Shown here one piece after another: positions 22,942 through 35,371 of a DNA stretch of 64,000 nucleotides; positions within the stretch are counted from its first letter, which is position 1, and each line of letters begins with the position of its first letter. Position numbers and translations under genes: made by a program. Below the pieces are notes generated by a model. The model was not told the DNA's origin, did not search any database, and saw only the letters and a program-made list of their open reading frames with translations. Source of the DNA: Chalara sp. BL73. Its lineage: Eukaryota > Ascomycota > Leotiomycetes > Helotiales. The stretch lies in the NCBI GenBank assembly GCA_918026815.1, contig CAKJVC010000202.1, positions 62,001 to 126,000 of the forward strand, written 5' to 3'.

Positions 22942-24131
22942 TTACTTCAATACGTGCTCTATAATGATCTTGTAGCCTTCCACAGCTGCCTCCAAGTCAG
23001 AAATATTGAGATGCTCATGGTCAGAATGAGCCATCAGAATGGAACCCGGTCCATAAAGATAGCGTTTGTGATCTCCTTTGAGGTTTGGAATATCAGTTCC
23101 ATAGTTGACGACGATAGTCTCAAATCCTACAACATGTTAGTAACTGAGGATGATTTTGGAAAAGCAAAATTACCTTCAACATCACTGTCAATATACACTG
23201 GTCCATACCCATTATGCACGGTGACATCGAACTCCTCACCTGAGCTCTTTAAAGCATCCAAAATAATTTTTTCTACGGCCGCCGGTGACCCGTCAGCGAT
23301 TCTGATTGCTACGTTCGCAATTGCGTCCTCAGCAATAACGTTCGCAGCCACGCCGCCTTCAATCCTTCCAATGTTCAGGGTGGTATTTCCGTACTTCTCG
23401 CTATAGGGTAGTTTAGCCTCCAATAGCGCCGATAGACCCTTTACCAGCATTACATTGGCATTTCTTCCAAGCTCTGGATATCCAGAATGCCCAGCTTTCC
23501 CCTTGGCTTTAATATCTAAACCTAAGATACCCTTATGACCACTGGCCAGTTTGAGCTCTGTCGGCTCGCCAAAGATCACGGTCTCCCACTTCAACCCTAG
23601 ATCATTCGCTTTATGCATCCCGTCACCGCCAGTCTCTTCGCCAGTGACGAATAGAAGCGCAATATCTCCCTCCTTGAGCTTCCTCTCCTCCAGTAATTCC
23701 TCCACAGCTTTAATCTGTGTCGCCACTGAACCCTTTGCATCCACGCTTCCCCTCCCCCATATCTCGCTCCCTTCTCTTCTGTATGGCCAGAAAGGCGGAA
23801 CAGTATCTATATGGCTTGATATCAATGCCCTTGTTTTCCGCTCGCTCCCAAGGTACGCAAAGATATTGTATCGCGCGCCGACTTTGTCTGTTTCTGGTGT
23901 GACTTTTTGAGTCTCCACTGTGAAACCCTGCCGTGTGAGGTAGGAGTAGAGATAGACTGCGACGCTTTGCTCGTGGCTAGTTATGGATTCGTACTCGATT
24001 AAGGCTTTGTGGAGGTCTAAAAGAGGAAGGGGGGTTGTTCCATCAATGATTGGGTGCTGGAAAGCTCCGAAAGGTTTGGCGGCGAAACAATTGACAATGG
24101 CAAAGCTTATGGGAAGAATAAGAAGCCTCAT
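22942..24131 (-). CDS. M20-family metallopeptidase, secreted or vacuolar
   Basis: Zinc-dependent carboxypeptidase/aminoacylase of the M20 clan. Exons (reverse) 24131-23174 and 23126-22942 give 380 aa. Zinc and catalytic residues are visible: SSHIDTVPP (His and catalytic Asp), WGRGSVDAKGSV (bridging Asp), FVTGEETGGDG (catalytic Glu pair), FGEPTELK (Glu), and a C-terminal His in MAHSDHEHL. The dimerisation lid starts at ASGHKGILGLDIKAKG. A hydrophobic N-terminal signal (MRLLILPISFAIVNCFA) follows ATG 24131. ATG 24155 is also in frame and would add eight residues (MWPLTLVK). I prefer 24131 because the signal peptide is then at the very start. Convergent with the HAD gene. Confidence 0.9.
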
Positions 24132-24661
24132 TTTAACTAAAGTGAGTGGCCACATCTGTGGAAGATTGGCACCACGGCGCGAAGTCGACCTTATGAGATA
24201 TAGAGCTATTATAGGATTGCCTCATTCTGAACTTGGAGCTGAGAGTGGGGTCTATCGCGTATTGATAGTGGGGAAGGTGGCTATAGCTTGGATGAGCTCG
24301 ATCATCAAAAAAAAAAAAAAAACAGGCTCTGCCGCGGCAAGATGTGCATTTCATCGCTCAACAACTTGGCTTTTATCTTATACACCAGAGGCATTACATG
24401 TAAGGAGATATTTTGTCGAATATATTCCCAAGTCTCAGGCAAGAAGAGAAGCCCTGCCTCTATTCATATTCTTGTCTCATCATACCATTATGTAGTCTAC
24501 GTATCACCATATCTGTCCCCACAAACTCCTACCTCTGCCCATGTGCTATGCAACTACTGTTTATGAATACAGCTGTAGGCTTAATTTGTGACAAACTCCT
24601 CAGACTCCAATGCTTTCCTGATAGACGAACAACTCCAATCTGAATGCATCACACCAATCTC
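24132..24661. other. Intergenic with A16 run
   Basis: Promoter of the peptidase and 3' flank of the RING gene. It contains a perfect run of 16 A at 24307-24322. No gene seen. Confidence 0.55.
24307..24322 (+). repeat. Poly-A tract (16 A)
   Basis: Sixteen consecutive A in intergenic DNA, preceded by GATCATC. It could be a nucleosome-depleting promoter element or a relic of a retroposed 3' end; there is no target-site duplication I can recognise. Confidence 0.8.
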
Positions 24662-26596
24662 CTAAAAACCCCTCCGTGTTTGATACGCAGCAGGCACACG
24701 TGAGCCCCGACTGGAAGATACTGTTGGTGGAGACTGCCCCCTTCGTGTCCGAGGTTGGCGTACCCGGCTACGGCGTACTCTAGAACCCGAAGCAGCCTCT
24801 CCATGCGTACCATCCCCAGGATCAGGCTGTACGTAATTTTGAGCTCCTCTCATGCTTTGTTGATGCTCTGCAAAGACTAAACTGATCCGAGGGTCGTACT
24901 GTTGTTGATCTGTGATGCATAATTGCTGTTGTCTTTGTCGTTCCCGCCTGCGATTGACGGGATGGATAGGTTCATCAGAGGAAGAGCTGTTTTCTGCATC
25001 AAACTGATCCGTAGTGTCATGATCCTCGCCCATGTCGTAACCATATCCAGAAGAGCTTGGTGTGACCGAATCTCTTGTTGGATGGGAATATCCATAAGCA
25101 CCAGGCTCAACCTCATCCATAGGACTCTCAGTCTGTCTACTAGGCCAGCCATAAGCATTTTCACCTTCCGTATCAACGCTCACACTACGACTTGACATCG
25201 GACTTGACATCTCAGTCATTTCTGTGTCCCTATCGATATCATCATATCCAGGTACTTCATTAACAGGTCGATACTCATATCCAGGAGTATCGGAGAGATC
25301 ATCACCATCCTGATCACCATTCTCGCCGCCACCTACCATTGTTTCTGTGCTACCGTCATCGTCTTCGTCTTCATCGTCTTCATCGTCAGGATCGCCATGA
25401 AGAGGGCTCCAACCATTCCTCTGGAGTATTGCTTCATCGTTGTCAGAACTATCCACCGTGATGACAGAAGGACTTGAGCTTCCCACAGCTCTCCTCCGCC
25501 TTCGTATCCGATTGGAGACCTCCCCACCTTCGTCGGATTCATCATCAGACAGAATTATTGGCGCTCTCCGCATGGAAGCATTGCTCGGCTGTTGAGGAGA
25601 CGATTCGTCTTCTTCAACAAACTCTCGTAATGATCCTTCGCTGTCATTCTCACTATCATTGCCTTCTGAGTCATAATCGGAAAAGCCAGCATGAAAGTGG
25701 TAAGGAGGCCCATGATGAGGCATAAATCCAGGATGACCATGATGTCGATGGCTATGGTAATGCCAAATACGATCCGCACCCACCTCCTCCATAATCTCAA
25801 TATCAGATTCATCATATGCAGACTCATCACCCATTTCGCTGAAGTATTGCTCAGGTTCTACTTCTGCTCCACAATTGTTGCAGAGCTCTCCACCTTCATA
25901 TTCGTGATGACAGACTGGACATCTTGATACGCCATCGCTCTCGTCATAAAAAAGTTCTTTTGTGTTTGGGAACGTCCCTTTGAAAAGTCCCTCGGCGCTC
26001 CTTTTATCCCGTTCTACAGCTTCTGTTTCTTCTACTCTCCGTTTTTGATGTTGCTCCTTGGACTCGTCGGAAGGCATTAGTTCAATTCGTTTTGTAAAGA
26101 TATCGACCATTTGTTTAACCTAGATATGTTAAGCATTGTCACACTCTCACAATATATTGCCAAATCTTACAAGAAAAGCTGGGGCAGGCATCTGCTTGAT
26201 AGCCGTACGACATTCCGGACACGTCTTTTTGTGTTTGTTGGGAAGAAACCAGCTGCACAAGCAAGAGTAGCAATATGTATGCCCACATAGTAGTGTCCAC
26301 GGCTCATACAAGAGTTGGTCACAGATGGTGCAAGTGACGAGGCCCTTGATGTCAGTTAGGTCAGATTTGAATAGTGACGCAAGCTGAAAGATCGTTAGTA
26401 TACTTCTTCGTAGTACGATCTCAGGACTGTAATTAATATGCCTCACCTCAGTATCACTTTTGGTCATCGGTCCCAGCCTCACATCCTCTTTTTTGTTTGT
26501 AGGTGTTACCTCTCGAGATCTAGGTACACTCCCAAGCCTTGCAACGCCGTTCTCTGGTTTTATCGAAGCTTTTGAGACACTGACCGGTGGTGCCAT
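24662..26596 (-). CDS. RING-finger E3 ubiquitin ligase-like protein with acidic tail
   Basis: Exons (reverse) 26596-26447, 26383-26171 and 26119-24662 give 606 aa. A C3HC4 RING lies at about residues 65-110: CTICDQLLYEPWTLLCGHTY, CYSCLCSW, CPECRTAI, with all eight zinc ligands present, so E3 activity is expected. A charged helix (SKEQHQKRRVEETEAVERDK) follows, then a small zinc ribbon CPVCHHEYEGGELCNNC. The remaining 400 residues are disordered and strongly acidic (DDEDDEDEDDDGSTE) with His-rich and Gln-rich parts, ending in an Arg-rich region (RVRRSRVRQPRTRRGQSPP). The acidic run plus basic tail suggests a nuclear, histone- or RNA-associated role; this is inference. The named orthologue was not identified. 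Confidence 0.87.
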
Positions 26597-27542
26597 TTGT
26601 CCCTTTTCGTGAGGAAACTGACGATAACCGTGGTTTATACACACGGCTATTTCTTTCCATGTACGATGTTGGGCAGCAATATGTGATAGCGCGGATCTTA
26701 GGAGGACATGTACTGAGACGGTTGTGGCCAAGTTGTTTTGGGGAGGCAGTTGCAGAGGTCGCCGTGAGACGGTACTGTACAACTTAGTGCATACAGCCCC
26801 GGGTTATAAAAGTTGATATTGTTTGCATGACCAACGATTCACGATCCGAATTAACGTGGCTGCCCATGCCCTTGCCTCGCGCTTAGTCTTTCCTCAGTGA
26901 GTGCCTCAGGCTTAAACACGCGTGTTCCGGTCGGCATCGGGGAACCGAAAAGACTTGGCAGTGCATTCAAACTGGTCTGATCACGTGAAAATTGATTTAC
27001 ATTCTCATTTCCTCATTCATCATTCGATTCACAGCATACTTGTACAGCGGTTGTGCTACCAGCCCACCTTTGCTGCGGGAAGGAATATATAATAGTGCAG
27101 CATGGGTTTTAAGTATGAAAATTAAGGTACGCTAACTTGAGCGTCAGACATCACGACCCTAGAAGCCATATACTGCAAGTCTGTGCAAGATTCATCGCAC
27201 GCCTTGGAACTGAAAAGTTATCAAAGTATTGTGCCCGTTTCCCGATCACATATAGTACATTCCCGCTGAACCACAACATACTTAGCAAGTGCTGCACGTG
27301 TGCAAATGAGTCTTAGGCTGAAAGTCTAAGAAAAATAAGCATTTCTTTAGATCATATTATATTATTCACTCCTACAAGTTCTCAGAATCAAGGGGCTTCG
27401 AATGAGAGGCAGGCTAAAGTGCAAGAAATTCATGAAAGAAGATTCGTCCGAGAGCGCAGCAACCTTCAAGGTTCGCCGCCTTCGTCCCCCTGAGCGCAGC
27501 AAGCGACCACCCACATCATTGCATCCCCAAAGCGACTGATAC
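26597..27542. other. Intergenic
   Basis: Promoter of the RING gene and 3' flank of the oxygenase-like gene (both on the - strand). A 62-codon frame at 27550-27362 (-) is not supported by any family. Confidence 0.5.
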
Positions 27543-28820
27543 CTATTCAACTTTCTTTCGCTTGGATGCTTCTTCGCAAACCTCTGCCAAATGTCCCTTT
27601 GGGACTAGATGCTCCTCAATCAGCTCGTTGTTTAGCTTTCGTAATGTGTCGATTTCAAAATCAAGAAAAGACTTGATAGACAGTACATCCGTGGAGCCAG
27701 CCTTCATGGCATCGCGGACATTCCTCAGCATGTCACGGATACGAGCCTCGGAATTTTCGAGTTGATATTCGATCGTCTGCCCATAAAGATCGGATAAATT
27801 TGATATTGGTCTTACGGTTGTGAGAACAGTATCATCACGGGTCCGTGGGCAACGGGGACGGAAAGATGTCACCTTATAAGGATGGTTAGCATCTATGGTG
27901 CAGTTTTACCAGGTGGGGCTTACCATTGTGATTCTCTCCTGGCCGCCGAATACCTTCAACGCCTGGTGATCTATATACCTTCCCTGCAACACGACAGCAC
28001 ATCCCTATGATGCCGTCAGATCATGTCCTATATCAAGGCTGGCGACTTTACCTTTGATGGGCCTCGGACTTTCTTTATCTCACCGGTGCCCGTTCTCAGA
28101 GCAGTCTCACCTCCAATCATACCTGTGGTATCGCTCATCATTAAGACACAAACGAATGGGTAACTATCTCTATGCCAGCCAACGATAGCCTCATCATCGT
28201 CCTCGGAGATCATGGCATCGCTATTATACTGCTTCGGCTCGCTAGGAATGGACATGTTGATGTGCCCAATCTCGTAGTCCATGACCGGAACAAGATCGAC
28301 GCCAGCGACTTTGGACATGATTGCAAGTGTCTCGGGGTGCTTCCAGGCCTCGAATATGAATTTCCCGTGCCTAGTGGAGGTCAACCCGATGACATATGTA
28401 GGCAGTACTAATAGACGCTTACTTTGGAGCATACCCACGGAGCTGTTTTGGGGCAATATCTGATGTATAGCTGTAATTCTCCTGTACTTCCTTGCTGAAG
28501 ATTTCTCCCCTCATAATGTTGACTGCGTCTTCACTAAAGAGGCGGAATGGCTCAGACACAGCAATAGGCGATACACCGTTACTAGCAGGCAAGCCAATAT
28601 CTTCCATTGTATGGATATATTTCGGCTCTTCATATGCTAAATGCCTACTGGGATCGAACAGCTTCCCAACGGCTGTTGATCCATTATCGGCAGCGAGGTA
28701 TCTTTCAAATGACCGCTTCAGGCTCTTTTGGGTTTCCTTTGAGGAGGGAGTTATTCTAGGAGAGTTCATGACCTTCGAGAAGTGACCTTCCGACGGCATG
28801 AAGACATCAGGAGTTGCCAT
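27543..28820 (-). CDS. Predicted Fe(II)/2-oxoglutarate-dependent oxygenase
   Basis: Exons (reverse) 28820-28423, 28370-28052, 28004-27924 and 27872-27543 give 375 aa. The metal-binding facial triad can be traced across exons: HxD in VGWHRDSYPFVCVLMMSD, then a distal His in YIDHQALKVFGGQERITM, followed ten residues later by an Arg in the place where these enzymes hold 2-oxoglutarate. A double-stranded beta-helix fits the spacing. The C-terminal 100 residues are helical and charged (RIRDMLRNVRDAMKAG, KLNNELIEEHLVPKGHLAEV). All three introns are short (47-52 bp), and the first joins APK-HGKFIFEAWKHPET. Substrate unknown. Without structure prediction the oxygenase call rests on this residue pattern. 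Confidence 0.68.
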
Positions 28821-30622
28821 GTTGACTGGAGCAGCGCTAAGAAACTGTCAGAGACCTCATATTTCAGCCATAGTGATGCAACTACAAAGAGTAGCAATAC
28901 TGTGGAAGCCAACAACTATCTTTGACAGTTCGGTAGGGGATAGGATTGCAAGCGTGGAATCGGGAACAAGCTACGAGCCACCTCAAGGAGATGAATCCTT
29001 ACTTGTTCCAAGAACCCTCAGATTGGATATGAACCGGAACTTGAGTGCAAGAGTTCCTCGCTGTGGTATCGGTTGATCTCACCTTCAAGCCAAACGGTAA
29101 AACATACAGAAGCGCCAACTTACAGCCAATTTGTCTCTATACAGGTGTTTGAGAGATATGTTTCGAAAAAGAGTTTTGTAGTGTTGTTGGTTGAGCAGTG
29201 ATAGTCAGATACTCGGTGTGTAGGAGGATTTATATCTGTTACGTCTCTTTAAATCACGATTTAAAACACAGCAAGTCTTATGCGGCCGAAGGTAGGTAAC
29301 TCAAACCCAACCTAGGCAATGCGCTACGGAGCGGTTACCGGTCCGTTTGGACGTCCTCGAAGCTTGGATCCTGACTATTTGCCTGAACCCTCCACACTTT
29401 TCTTTCACCTCAATCAGCCGTTGTCAATACTTCCAGGGGGAATAGAAGTGGGGAACCCTCACGATCCCTTCAGCACAGTTGCCCTTCATATCTCTCAGGT
29501 GGTTGAACTTATCGTTCAAGCCACCTAATACTGGCTGATCGAGGGGTTCGCTGATAGCATCGGCTCGGCCGATGTCAAGGAGGGGCACTACCTACAAGAG
29601 ACAGGGTAATGGTCTAGATCTCATGGAATTTGTTTCTCTAAGGGGATAGTGCCGGCAGTCAGAAGACGGAGACTGCGCCGTAAGAGATATGCTAAAATAA
29701 CTCTTATTTAGTCTTATTGCAACCTCCAACAACAAACAGCCTCAACAGCGGTACAGATTAGCAAACTTTACATCAAGGAATATGATTTGTGGAGACACGT
29801 AACACGAAAAGTGGAGGAACCTAAGATAAGTGTGGAGGGCTAGTGATGGAATTATTGACCCGATTTGGAACGAGGTTTTACCATGAGCCCGTGCAAAGCC
29901 GTTAACGGACGTACGGGCTCTTTGAATATGGCTGATATCTACTACCAGGCGATGGTAATCCAGTGACATTGCAGGGACATATCTTTATGTTGCTCTTGCA
30001 GCTGTGTTTGGAAAGATTCAGGCCTTCAGTTAGATAGATATAAGGTTTCTATGCCTTCTCACGCTGCGAACCACGGAGTAAGAGTGGAGACATGAAGATA
30101 ACCAGAAAATTCCAGGTACAGAGGATATCTCAAACTAGCTTAACAACAAATTTGCAAGGAATTGAAACATCTTATATAGAGTAAGCATGTTGGCGAGTCG
30201 AGAAGGGAGTTTGAATGTGTCAAAAGATTCGACACAAACAGCAAAGTTACAGAATTAATATATGGCTAGCTATGTTGCGTGACCACTAACTTCCGGACCA
30301 GACTAAAAGAAAATATCCCTTGCCTATCAGAAGCAAGGGAAACGTATGTGAGCATGAGCGACGATACAGGACAATGATACATATTATATATGATGATAAC
30401 ACGGGCTGGCTTGTATTGACAGGAGGCTTCCCGGTTCATGCCATGTGGAGCGATAAGTTGTTAGATTACTACCCGCCGCCAAGATTCTCATTGAACGAGT
30501 CAACCCATTCGCCAAGCCTCGAAACTGAAGCGACGATGGCTCCTGCATCTACCAACAAATACCAAGATCACGAGGTCTACTAGTCCACGCATCGCCATTA
30601 TCAGGAATAAGACAGCGACGAC
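28821..30622. other. Divergent intergenic region, 1.8 kb
   Basis: Between the oxygenase-like gene (-) and COX23 (+). It contains a 69-codon + frame at 29319-29528 of unknown value, a CATCGGC/GCCGATG dyad near 29550, and the perfect inverted repeat at 30316-30340. No gene recognised. Confidence 0.5.
30316..30340. repeat. Perfect 8-bp inverted repeat, 9-nt loop
   Basis: TCCCTTGC and GCAAGGGA separated by CTATCAGAA, about 280 bp upstream of the COX23 ATG. It may be a hairpin or a dyad site; chance occurrence is possible. Confidence 0.55.
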
Positions 30623-31090
30623 ATGGCATCGAATAACCCACCAGAGGAGACGCCCTGGGACTCCAAGACGAGTCAACAGTTTGAGAAGTACGTAAGCATA
30701 TTTGGGATAGGAGCAAGCAATAGGAAAGGCGCTGCTGATGGAGGTTTAGCAAACGGCCTGGAGAGTTCTTAGATCCGTGTCAGGATGTGGCTTCGAGGAG
30801 TATAAAGTGCTTGCACCGAAATGGAGGGAATAAGGAGATGTGCACTGATTATTTTCAGTGAGTGTGCATGTTGTTGGCGAACGTTCCGCCCATGTTCTTA
30901 TGGACTGTTCTAGCGGAACGACCTCATAACACTACTAATACTGATTATAGAGCATATCGAGATTGCAAGAAGCAATGGGTAAGAGTTCAAAATTTGAGAT
31001 TCTATGATGGAAGCGCTGATCTCTTAGCTTAACGAGCGAAAGGAAGCAAAGGCAAAAGTGAAAAAGGAGGGGAGTTCATGGTTCTCGTGA
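30623..31090 (+). CDS. COX23: Mitochondrial copper/COX assembly protein Cox23 (twin CX9C)
   Basis: Intermembrane-space protein needed for cytochrome c oxidase assembly. Four small exons, 30623-30687, 30750-30857, 30951-30978 and 31028-31090, give 87 aa. Both CX9C motifs are intact: CQDVASRSIKC and CTDYFQAYRDC, which form the disulfide-bonded helical hairpin imported by the Mia40 pathway. The conserved text around them (FLDPCQ, KCLHRNGGNKEMC, KKQWLNERKE) identifies Cox23 rather than Cox17 or Cox19. Intron phases 2, 2 and 0 restore the frame. At the first junction the TAG acceptor (30749) gives FENKRPGEF; a GAG acceptor six bases earlier would give FEKFSKRPGEF, so two residues there are uncertain. 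No long ORF marks this gene, so it is easily missed. It lies 378 bp upstream of NAA25. Confidence 0.9.
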
Positions 31091-31468
31091 AGGATGGATG
31101 TAGCATCAATGATGATTGTTGTACGATAGGGCAGGCAATTTGAATATTCACTTCAGTCAGTCCCCAAAAATATGGAAAGGAAACAACGATTGAATATATC
31201 TTGTATAGTGGCTGCCTTTCTCTTCAGATAAACAATGAATAACAAAGGGCATCTCCTGAATGATACTAAACCAGGCATGATTCATTGGCAGTAACATAGT
31301 CAATTAATCTATAGAATTAAAGCATTTCTTATTCATTGCGCTTGTCTAATGTTTATTGCCTCTTGAAAGGGGCCAACGGTTGGTCACTCGCTTAGCTCTT
31401 TCTTTGGTGCACACCTTAATTTTTGTATCCGATGCGCATCAACTTGCACAGCAAATCAACGCTAAACC
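31091..31468. other. Intergenic between COX23 and NAA25
   Basis: 378 bp, same-strand genes. It should hold the NAA25 promoter; no element recognised. Confidence 0.5.
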
Positions 31469-34400
31469 ATGTCGAACCTGGATTTTCCCATTCGGGATCA
31501 GCAGGATGCGCCTATATGGAACGCAATTGAGGCTAAGAACTATAAACAAGCCATTAAAGCTATTGACAAGAGGGTAAAGAAGAAATCCACAGAGTATCTT
31601 GAAGTGAGTGAGCCAATAGTGCACGTGATGTCCACTTTAGTCTAACAATGAGGTAGGCTCTCCGTATATATGTCCAGTCACGCCCTTTTAGCCCCGAGGC
31701 CGAGAGGAGCCATACTCTTATCTATCTTGAGAAACTGCGAGGCCGAAGCCCACCACTTACCGACATCGATGCCATCGGATTGCTTGATGAGGCTCTAGGT
31801 GCTGTCTTGCCGAATTCACCGGATGACTGGGCCAGAATCATTGGCGAGCTACGGCTACAACGTGTGATAGCGCAACCAAAAGATGAGGATGTGAACAAAA
31901 TGTGTCTTTATGAGTGTTTGATGAAAGGTGATCTGGATCATGCCGAGAAGATCGCCAATATTCTACAGAAAAGCTTTCCAGACAAACACTCATACTACTT
32001 TTGGGGTATTACCATCAAATTTCTGTACTCGAGGACAGCAAAATATTCCGAAGAAGATAGGACAAGATGGGGAAGGCTTGCATTCGCTTTCATTGGCAAA
32101 ATGGCCACTGATGCACAGAAGGCGAAGGCGGAGCAAAAGTCATTACCAGTTCGGTCGATCCATACTCCGCAGGAAATTCTGCTTTTGCACCTGATTACGG
32201 AAGCATATGGAACAACAGAAAAAAGGCTGCAATACCTTAGTGACCCATACCTTGGTCCAGAGTCAGCAATTGCAAAGGGCGATTGGCAGCTATGGAGGTG
32301 GAAGATTGAGTTGTTAAGAAATTCTCAGCAATGGAAAGTCCTGTTTGATACAGCTAGCGGTCTCCTCGCTAGGGCACGAACAAAGGACGGTTCTGGGATC
32401 ATTGTTGAAGGACGCTTCAGTGATTGGCTCATTTGGGAAGGTTTTCTCAGATCAGCTAAAGAACTGTCCGAGACAGATATTCCCATGAGCGAGATCAAGT
32501 CCATTCATGACATCGTGAATTCAGAAATCAAAGCTCATCTAGAACCTTTGTCTGGGGTTGGTAAGAGTTGGAGAAGGAATGCCTCTCTAGCAAAGCTAAA
32601 ATTCTCTTTTGAAAGCGCTGTGCCATTTCTGAGAAAGCCTGACGAACAAAGCTCAGATTCTGTGTTGGCTGAGGGTGGTGGAGTACTGTCCCCTATTTTG
32701 GAGTATCTGCTGCATTATGGCGATGCAACCACAGCTTATATCGACCTGCAACCAAGCGTTGAGAAGTTGAACAGGGAGCAACACAAAAGTCTCCTAGAAA
32801 AAATCACTATATCCCAGAATGATATCAAGGTCAGCTTTTTATTCCCTTTGGAGGATCGTTGCGCAGTCCTATGGAGATACTTATATCTTTTTTGCGGATG
32901 GAAAGGGCTTCTTCAACATAACGCGTGGAGAGCCTAATACCAAAATAGTACACACTCGTCACCTCCTGAACCACAAAATGCACCTAGGGCTACTTTTGCT
33001 GACTACGCTTAGCTCAATCACGCAAAAGAAGTCACAAAGCTCGTCAATTCGTACAAATTGTCATATTTGCTTACTAGTTCCATCCCCGAACATAGAAAAA
33101 GGATAATTCCAGCCTATCAGTCTGATCAGCAATTATTATGCGATATATGTTCGACACCTTGTTCTTCGTTTTGCCCGCAATGCCTCTTAAGGCTCGGACA
33201 ATCTACAATAGAATGCTATAAGGTTGCGATCACGGATGGAGGCGTTGCCAAAGGTCTTCTTTCCACAGATAGGCACCCTGCTGATGACTTGGTTGTCTTG
33301 TCCGCAATGTGTTTGAGTGAGTCTAAATGTGTTCTTATTTGCTAATATCGCTACATAGTCTACAAACGTTTTTAGTTGTCAAGACGCGTATGAAGTGCTA
33401 TCCCAAACTCAAGCACAACATTCTAAATATACAACGCACTGACAGGTTCAAATTATTAGTTAAAACATCACTCGGGAGTGCTCCTTCTACAGTCAGCCCT
33501 AATACATCTCATATCCTGCGAGCCACCATACTCCTAGAGTTCGCTTGGACGCGCTCGAAACACAACTTTCAGATAACTCTCCTCCTCATGAAGCTATACT
33601 TTTACCTAGGCTGCACCTCTTTAGCCACGAGAGCATATCAACGCCTTGGTATCAAACAGATCCAGCAGGATACCCTTTCCTTTTCACTTTTAGACCGCAT
33701 TTCCAGTCTACACCCACATCCCTTCAGCCATCAACCCGAGGATGCTGCGAAGCTCTTAGAACCAATGGAACAGATTGTGGAACAGCAACGTTATTATCCG
33801 AAAGCTTTTAACCATATGAAGAAGAATATCTGGAGGTCTTTCCAGGAAGGAAGCTATTGTTCGGTCATCCAGATTACAGAAGCTCAAGAAACACTGAGTC
33901 GCTCGATGGCCTCCATTATTTCGGTTATAGAGAGCGGGAGGATATTGAGGTTGATAGCTCCAAAGATTTCGCTAACTCCGGCTCTTGTTGGTCATGATGT
34001 TCTACGTAAGTTCGCCTGGCCGCATGTCCCAATGTACTAACCTCTACAGCACTTGGTGCCGAAATGTATGACACTGCTATCTCTGATACCAATAGTTACG
34101 ACGTCTTCCCGAGTTTTGAAGCCAGCCAATCCCCACGCTTTGTTTCTCAATTTGACTTTCTACAACCCGAAATATCTGTGAGTCTACTCACCGACACTAA
34201 ATAAATATGGCTAAGGACTTCGCCTAGAAACTCCGAATTCATGCCAATCTTTTGTGTGAAAAGCTTATATTGATTTTATCCTCGGAGCATGGTGTTTCAC
34301 CGGCCGAAAAAAAGGAGCTGCTTCGCGGTTTTGAGCTCCTTCCCAAATCACATGAAGAAGGCTTCAAAGGTTTGTAATTTTGTACAGCAGAGTTCCAATA

Positions 34401-35226
34401 TGAAGTGTGAAATGCTAATTACATACTGGCCTGGATGTAGGACTAAACCACCCTGAGCTGATTACTCTCCAGTGTAGTGAGGCTATGGCATATACAATGT
34501 GTGAATTACTGGAAGACAAGCAAGAAGAATCAGGAGAGCCGGATGGTAAGTATCTTGGGCTGCAACCTACTCCAATACTATATACTAACTTATAAGCCTT
34601 TGGCCTACGGATACACGACAAGCTTGAGCGATTGAACGAAGTCATCGGAAGCATACCAGAGACTCCTCCAGTCCGACAATCGGATCTTCAATCGCTCTAC
34701 ATGGGATATGATATTGGAAATACTGTCTGTATCTAAATTCTAACCTCTATGAAATCTTACTTACAGGACCTGAAAGGTATTAAAATTTGCCAAGTATTTA
34801 GCCACTAACCACCCAAAGCACAATACCTCTCGCTGGAGAGAAGCTGCTCTGAAGGTTCGTTCTTAAATTGCCACATATTCCGTATTTCTTGGCTATTGGA
34901 TAATATTGACTCATGGGTGTAGTTGATAAAAGCCATAGTTGAAAAATCAATAGGCATAAAGAGGAAGATTGAGGAAGGAGGATTGATTGACTGGGTAGTA
35001 GAGACTCTGTCTGGAGACAACAGCGTGTCCAGAGAGGAGGAATTGTTCAATGGTAAGTGGCTGCCTGCAATCTCTTTGCTCCCGGGATATCATAGAGCTG
35101 ATACATTGGCAAGATGCTATTGGTGAAACAATCGATGATGACTTCAGAGAAATATGGGCTGGCGAAGTGATAGAGAGCTGGAAGGATTCTATAGAAGGCT
35201 TCTCCTACTTCAAGCTTCCTTCATAG
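31469..35226 (+). CDS. MDM20: NatB N-terminal acetyltransferase auxiliary subunit (Naa25/Mdm20)
   Basis: Ribosome-anchoring partner of Naa20; NatB acetylates nascent chains starting Met-Asp/Glu/Asn and supports actin-tropomyosin function. The model has eleven exons: 31469-31603, 31657-32829, 33013-33316, 33376-34005, 34050-34177, 34228-34369, 34441-34545, 34597-34724, 34819-34854, 34923-35052 and 35114-35226, 1007 aa. TPR-like helices start at once (WNAIEAKNYKQAIKAIDKRV). Family signatures: MKGDLDHAEKIANILQKSFP, the Cys cluster CDICSTPCSSFCPQC, HPADDLVVLSAMCL, and LRATILLEFAWTRSKHNFQI with LGCTSLATRAYQRLGIKQIQ. The length matches Mdm20. Two junctions are less sure: intron 2 (32830-33012, 183 nt, donor GTCAGC) is much longer than the others, and intron 8 (34725-34818, donor GTCTGT) spans a possible 10-nt exon-like piece that would break the frame. 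Confidence 0.88.
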
Positions 35227-35371
35227 GCACTTTACATATATAAACCTCCAGGAACTAAAGCATACGGATCGTACAATCACATAGGAAGATGCCGACACAA
35301 TCTAAAAAGTATTGCCCAGTTATTCATGATTTCATAAACGCAGAACGGTATCTCATGCTTTCTTATTCTCT

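Noticed and set aside
24307..24322. Poly-A tract as retroposon tail
   Set aside because: No coding remnant upstream on either strand and no target-site duplication seen.
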